From positions 1 through 47,274 of the forward strand of contig JBMZCV010000014.1 in the NCBI GenBank assembly GCA_049613665.1: a stretch of 47,274 bases of DNA, given 5' to 3'. Under the pieces are notes generated by a model, which did no database searches, had not been told where the DNA came from, and was given only the letters and a program-made list of their open reading frames with translations. The DNA is from JBMZCV01 sp049613665 (GTDB lineage: Bacteria; Bacteroidota; Bacteroidia; Chitinophagales; UBA2359). Position numbers and translations under genes: made by a program. Below are positions 44,078 to 47,274 of the stretch, piece by piece. Each line of letters starts with the position of its first letter. Within the stretch, counting starts at the first letter, position 1.

Positions 44078-44866
44078 TTATTCCGTTTCTTTTTTCTTAA
44101 AAGTCCATTCGCTAGTTCCCTCAAACTTATAGGTAATATTTTGTCGTTTAATGCAGTTATCGACAATATTATCTGGAGAAACTTCTACGGTATAAGCTTC
44201 AAATTCTTTTTTGATATTAGAATTTTCACTCGTCTCAAAGATAAAATGCAAATCGTTTCTCGTAAGTCGTTCCAAATCAAAGGTTTGTACCTCTGTAAAA
44301 GTAATAGGAATGCTTGTGTTATCCATATTTTCGAAATCTATTAGCGGAAAATTGAGGAAGCTAACCGACCATTTTGTTTTGATGCTGTTTTCCCAATACC
44401 ACGAATTTTGCGTAGATGAAAAGCTGCCTTTAATTTCTGCACCTTCTTCTGTACTATAATAACTATATGTTCCATCGCATTGATAAGTGCCATTTTTGTC
44501 GATAACAATTCGATAACCAAAGATAACATCATAGACTTTTGTGTTGCCAATGCTGCTAGAAGTATTAGTAATGACACTTGTTAGCAAAGAATCCGAAAAA
44601 GCATCTTGCCGACTAATTTTTACATTTATTTGTCCGCCTACACTGCTAGTGTCGCATTGAGTAGAGCTAAAAGTGGTGCTGGTATCGTGGTCTTCGCTTT
44701 GGTCTAAGGTGTAATTTTGCAAAAGCCATTCGCCTTGCAATCTATTGTTTCGAGTATAAATAGATAGAAAAGGGTCTTCGTCGCCATGTCTGCACGACTG
44801 CAAAAAAGGGAGTTGAAAAAGTAAAATAAAAGATAGACACCAGAGAGAAAGTTGTCGTTTTTTCAT
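44078..44866 (-). CDS. Putative lipoprotein, lipocalin-like
   Basis: A 262-aa exported protein of unknown function. The signal peptide (LWCLSFILLFQLPFLQSC) ends in a lipobox with Cys25, so it should be a lipoprotein. The start of the mature part, NNRLQGEWLLQNYTLDQSED, resembles Bacteroidota lipocalin-like domain proteins (the L-x-G-x-W pattern), and the rest is predominantly beta-strand with paired segments such as YDVIFGYRIVIDKNGTYQCD and GSFSSTQNSWYWENSIKTKW. Four cysteines follow in the mature part (RQNITYKFEGTSEWTFKKKE is the end). Such proteins are common and poorly characterised. It precedes the alkC-like gene on the same strand. Confidence 0.75.
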   Translation of the reverse strand: MKKRQLSLWCLSFILLFQLPFLQSCRHGDEDPFLSIYTRNNRLQGEWLLQNYTLDQSEDHDTSTTFSSTQCDTSSVGGQINVKISRQDAFSDSLLTSVITNTSSSIGNTKVYDVIFGYRIVIDKNGTYQCDGTYSYYSTEEGAEIKGSFSSTQNSWYWENSIKTKWSVSFLNFPLIDFENMDNTSIPITFTEVQTFDLERLTRNDLHFIFETSENSNIKKEFEAYTVEVSPDNIVDNCIKRQNITYKFEGTSEWTFKKKETE

Positions 44867-44907
44867 GAATATGCTTTTTTGTCAAACAAGAGAAATAAAA
44901 TGCCCAA

Positions 44908-45086
44908 TTGTGGAAGCTAAAACGCTGCTTTTAAGTGCCAAGCACTATTTAATAAACGGTCGATTCGTTGCTAACGCATTGATAATCTGTGTGTTAACTT
45001 CAACGAAAAGTATCATTATTTCTGTCCAACTACTTAAAAGCGTGAACATCAAAACAGCGTGTATCATAAATAGTGCTTGGCACTTA
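44908..45086 (-). repeat. Rep-A copy N, old copy split by copy M
   Basis: The left piece (about 44908-44931) reads TTGTGGAAGCTAAAACGCTG and matches the reverse complement of copy A (CTGTGGAAGCTAATACACTA). The right piece (about 45037-45086) ends ATAAATAGTGCTTGGCACTTA-type sequence, the standard element end. Copy M lies exactly between the two pieces, so N was present first. Confidence 0.65.
44932..45036 (+). repeat. Rep-A copy M (105 bp), young copy inserted in copy N
   Basis: TAAGTGCCAAGCACTATTTA at the left, GTTGCTAACGCATTGATAATC in the middle, TGTCCAACTACTTA at the right. TTAA is found directly at both junctions (TTTTAAGTGCC on the left, CTACTTAAAA on the right). It is 3/105 different from copy L and in the opposite orientation. 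Confidence 0.9.
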
Positions 45087-45195
45087 TGCACAAAGGTAAG
45101 GTACTTTCTTTATATTTTGCTAAAGTAATGTTTTTGTTAAAGAAAAAAACGAAAAACAAAAGCCTTTTTGTAGTTTATTTTTTTATGAAAAAAGG

Positions 45196-45203
45196 TATAT
45201 TTG
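45196..45203 (+). promoter_or_regulatory. Promoter -7 box (TATATTTG) of the AIPR gene
   Basis: Exact TAnnTTTG, 24 bp before the ATG at 45228, so the untranslated leader would be about 18 nt. It overlaps the upstream in-frame TTG at 45201, which argues against that codon as the start. Confidence 0.65.
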
Positions 45204-45227
45204 CATTCAGAATCAATAAAAAATAGC

Positions 45228-47144
45228 ATGATACTAACCAAATTTTACGATTTAATTAGCGAAGAATTATTAGCGATTTTGAAAAAAAATCCTTCAGACA
45301 AAAAGCTACATCAACATAAAAGTATTGACCAAAATAAAGGCTATGCTTTGTTGGTTTGGTTTCTAAAATTTTATGGGCAGCAAAGTATTTACAAAACATT
45401 TATTACAGAAGGAGATAATGATAATTCGTGTGATATTATTTTTTCAAACAAAAGCACAAAAGACGAAAATATTTTTTATGTCGTTCAATCAAAACATATT
45501 AATCTTGCAAAAAATAAAGATAATCAATATTTAAAAAAAGGTAAGCTAGTTACTGAAAAGAATTTTCCTCAGATAAATAAACAGGAATTTGGCTATGCTT
45601 TGAATGATTTTAATATTATTTTGAATAGCGAAAAGGAGGGAGGCAAAAATAAAAATTTTGATAAACAATATGCTAAACTGAAAGAACATTTGAGCAATAA
45701 TGGAAAGGTAAAATTTATTTTTTTTACGTTGGCTCAAACTAATGAGGAAATAAATGATGCAGTTGAAAATTTTAATACAACTTATGCACCAAATGTTAGT
45801 TTAGAAATTATTGATATAAAACGCATTAGAAAAGATTATATTGAATTTCAATTCAAGGAAGTTACAACTTCTAATCCTTTAGAATATGCTTACAATTCGG
45901 AAGATAGTACTATCGAATTGCCTATTGAGCGTTTGAAGAATACGAAAAGAGATATTTTTGAATTTGAAGGCCGTACAGAAGCTTTTACTTTTCTGCTGAA
46001 ACCTAAAACAATTCATGCACTTTTTAAGCAATACCGTTTTAGTTTGTTTTTCAAAAACGTGCGAAATCCGCTACATCGTTCGAACTATAACCAAAAAATT
46101 GTAGATACTTTGTTGAAAGAACCAGATTCCTTCTGGTATTTCAATAATGGTATTACGGCTATCACAGCAATATTGCCAGATATTGGCATTCATGCCGAAA
46201 ATATAAAAATTGAAGGCTTACAAATTATAAATGGTGCTCAAACGGTATATTCGATTTATTCTGCTTATGAAAATGCAAGTTTGATAGAGCAAAAAGCGAT
46301 GGATAAATATGCAAAAATATCGCTTCGCCTAATTGGTTCGAGTAATGAACGCTTTAATCTTCAAATAACACGATATACGAACTCTCAAAATCCAATGCTG
46401 GATAGAGACTTTTGGGCAAATGATGCCGTACAACAAAAACTACAAAATGAGTCTTTTCAAACTGATATGTGGTATGAAAAAAGACGTGGCGAGTTTCAGA
46501 TAAGTAAAGAAAAGCAAAAGGAATTAGGAATTAGTATTATCCCTAATTTTAAATTTATTTCATCTTATGTTGCGTTTCATTTGCAAAACCCTTTTTATGC
46601 TATTTATAGGTTAGATGATTTTTTTGTATCAAGAAAAGAGCATGAAAATGGATTATATGAAGAAATTTTTAATATACATAAGGCAAAATTTGAAGATATG
46701 TATGCTGCGAGCTTTGTGTATGCTAGTTTGTTAAAAATGGTAAATAAGGTAATGAAGCTTGAAAAAAAAACAAATCTTACAAAAGAGGAACAATTTGGTA
46801 TGTTGCCAGCCCTTGCATTATCTAGAATTGTTATGGAAAAATATTTTGCAAAAATAAGACCTCAAAAAGATGGAAAAAAAATGAATTTGAGTCGCTACCT
46901 TATAGAATTGAGTAAAACTAAAAAAGAAAAAGATGTAGTCCATTTAAAAAAAATTTTAAAATATTCTTTTACTGTACTTTTATCTTTTCTAGAAAAAAAT
47001 ACCAATGATAAGAAAGGTGCTGAAAAACGCTTTGACAAGCTAATGACAACACCTAACTTTTATGATGTACTTGTTCACAAAGTGGAAGAAGAAGAACTAG
47101 ATATTAAGGCTATTCATGCGATTGATGTAAATATGTTTGAATAA
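45228..47144 (+). CDS. AIPR family protein (abortive infection phage resistance) with nuclease-like N-terminus
   Basis: A 638-aa protein with the AIPR domain, a family associated with abortive infection against phages. I take the ATG at 45228 rather than the TTG at 45201, which overlaps the promoter. N-terminal region (about 35-100): TEGDNDNSCDIIF then FYVVQSKH gives Glu61, Asp69 and Gln87-Ser-Lys89, the pattern of a PD-(D/E)xK-type nuclease core with a QxK variant. The AIPR domain (about 230-500) shows FWYFNNGITAI (~302), GLQIINGAQTVYSIYSAYE (~332), RYTNSQNPMLDRDFW and WYEKRRGEFQ. No membrane segment. It stands alone, with no toxin-antitoxin or methylase partner in the window, next to a repeat-rich site. 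The nuclease reading is inference. Confidence 0.8.
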   Translation: MILTKFYDLISEELLAILKKNPSDKKLHQHKSIDQNKGYALLVWFLKFYGQQSIYKTFITEGDNDNSCDIIFSNKSTKDENIFYVVQSKHINLAKNKDNQYLKKGKLVTEKNFPQINKQEFGYALNDFNIILNSEKEGGKNKNFDKQYAKLKEHLSNNGKVKFIFFTLAQTNEEINDAVENFNTTYAPNVSLEIIDIKRIRKDYIEFQFKEVTTSNPLEYAYNSEDSTIELPIERLKNTKRDIFEFEGRTEAFTFLLKPKTIHALFKQYRFSLFFKNVRNPLHRSNYNQKIVDTLLKEPDSFWYFNNGITAITAILPDIGIHAENIKIEGLQIINGAQTVYSIYSAYENASLIEQKAMDKYAKISLRLIGSSNERFNLQITRYTNSQNPMLDRDFWANDAVQQKLQNESFQTDMWYEKRRGEFQISKEKQKELGISIIPNFKFISSYVAFHLQNPFYAIYRLDDFFVSRKEHENGLYEEIFNIHKAKFEDMYAASFVYASLLKMVNKVMKLEKKTNLTKEEQFGMLPALALSRIVMEKYFAKIRPQKDGKKMNLSRYLIELSKTKKEKDVVHLKKILKYSFTVLLSFLEKNTNDKKGAEKRFDKLMTTPNFYDVLVHKVEEEELDIKAIHAIDVNMFE

Positions 47145-47274
47145 GCTTTCCTCTCCAAAAAAAAGAAAAAAAGCCCACAAGCTCACACACTCGCAGACTT
47201 CATTTTCTTAACCCAAAAAAAATCATCATTAGACCTGTTACTTATTAAGTCATTTTGTTTGTTTTGTGTTATTA
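47145..47274. other. AT-rich window end, no gene seen
   Basis: A 130-bp tail after the AIPR gene with A-rich runs; no hairpin terminator or Rep element is visible. Confidence 0.6.

Larger units (their letters stand above)
44867..45227. other. 361-bp gap with nested Rep-A copies and the AIPR promoter
   Basis: Contains an older Rep-A copy (N) split by a young one (M), then a TATATTTG promoter box at 45196 for the AIPR gene. No gene is visible. Confidence 0.75.

Noticed and set aside
42671..45036. A complete composite transposon around lipoprotein-alkC
   Set aside because: No transposase or outer target duplication is visible; the arrangement is reported only as suggestive.
3094..45086. Rep-A copies as a CRISPR array or riboswitch
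   Set aside because: They are not regularly spaced, occur in both orientations, have no unique spacers, and are not tied to one gene class.
45201..45227. TTG start for the AIPR gene
   Set aside because: The codon overlaps the TATATTTG promoter box; the ATG at 45228 is 24 bp beyond the box and gives a sensible N-terminus.

Overview
The window looks like a piece of a Bacteroidota chromosome, most likely a Cytophagales-type marine or freshwater bacterium; the genus cannot be fixed from sequence alone. The evidence is the AT-rich DNA, several TAnnTTTG promoter boxes, three proteins with C-terminal type IX secretion (T9SS) sorting domains, a BamA gene followed by two Skp/OmpH genes, and a full alternative complex III (ACIII) operon joined to an aa3-type oxidase. 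I see no rRNA, tRNA, CRISPR array, prophage or intact transposase.

Layout. 0.4-4.8 kb: bamA plus two periplasmic chaperone genes (envelope assembly). 5-8.4 kb: murI, an unusual Tat-like/Rossmann-fold protein and a convergent PLP sugar-type aminotransferase. 8.4-11 kb: a long leader with a small terminator/uORF unit, then an ABC-F ATPase. 11.8-14.6 kb: a large T9SS cargo protein. 14.7-17.7 kb (minus): pssA, a short-chain dehydrogenase and pyrD. 17.7-21.7 kb (minus): a tandem pair of secreted proteins combining a CX4CH cytochrome-like segment, a copper monooxygenase-like (PHM/DBH) module and a T9SS domain. 22.9-38.6 kb: actABCDEF, coxB, coxA, ctaB, two coxIII-like genes and a subunit IV gene, which together describe a quinol:cytochrome c oxidoreductase feeding an aa3 oxidase. 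38.7-40 kb: a SCO copper chaperone and a DUF420 protein that probably help assemble the oxidase. 40.2-42.4 kb: DUF3667 membrane protein, GreA/GreB-like protein, single-domain response regulator. 42.9-44.9 kb (minus): lipoprotein and AlkC-like DNA alkylation repair protein. 45.2-47.1 kb: an AIPR-family (abortive infection) protein with a nuclease-like N-terminus.

The most unusual content is non-coding. Two families of short, transposase-less, palindromic repeats fill many intergenic gaps. I call them Rep-A and Rep-B here. Rep-A is about 90-109 bp, begins TAAGTGCCAAGCACT, ends CTACTTA, carries a GCTAACGCATTGAT-type inverted core, and has about 14 full, partial or split copies. Rep-B is about 180-220 bp, carries an internal AAACATACTATTTTT inverted repeat, has terminal inverted repeats and apparent 9-bp target duplications, and occurs three times. 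One Rep-A copy sits inside a Rep-B copy and another sits inside an older Rep-A copy, so they have moved. Two Rep-A copies differing at 3 of 105 positions lie in opposite orientation around the lipoprotein/alkC pair. Rep-A copies also lie inside the respiratory operon and abut stop codons.

All calls come from reading the sequence; no database search was possible. Family assignments rest on motifs and gene order.
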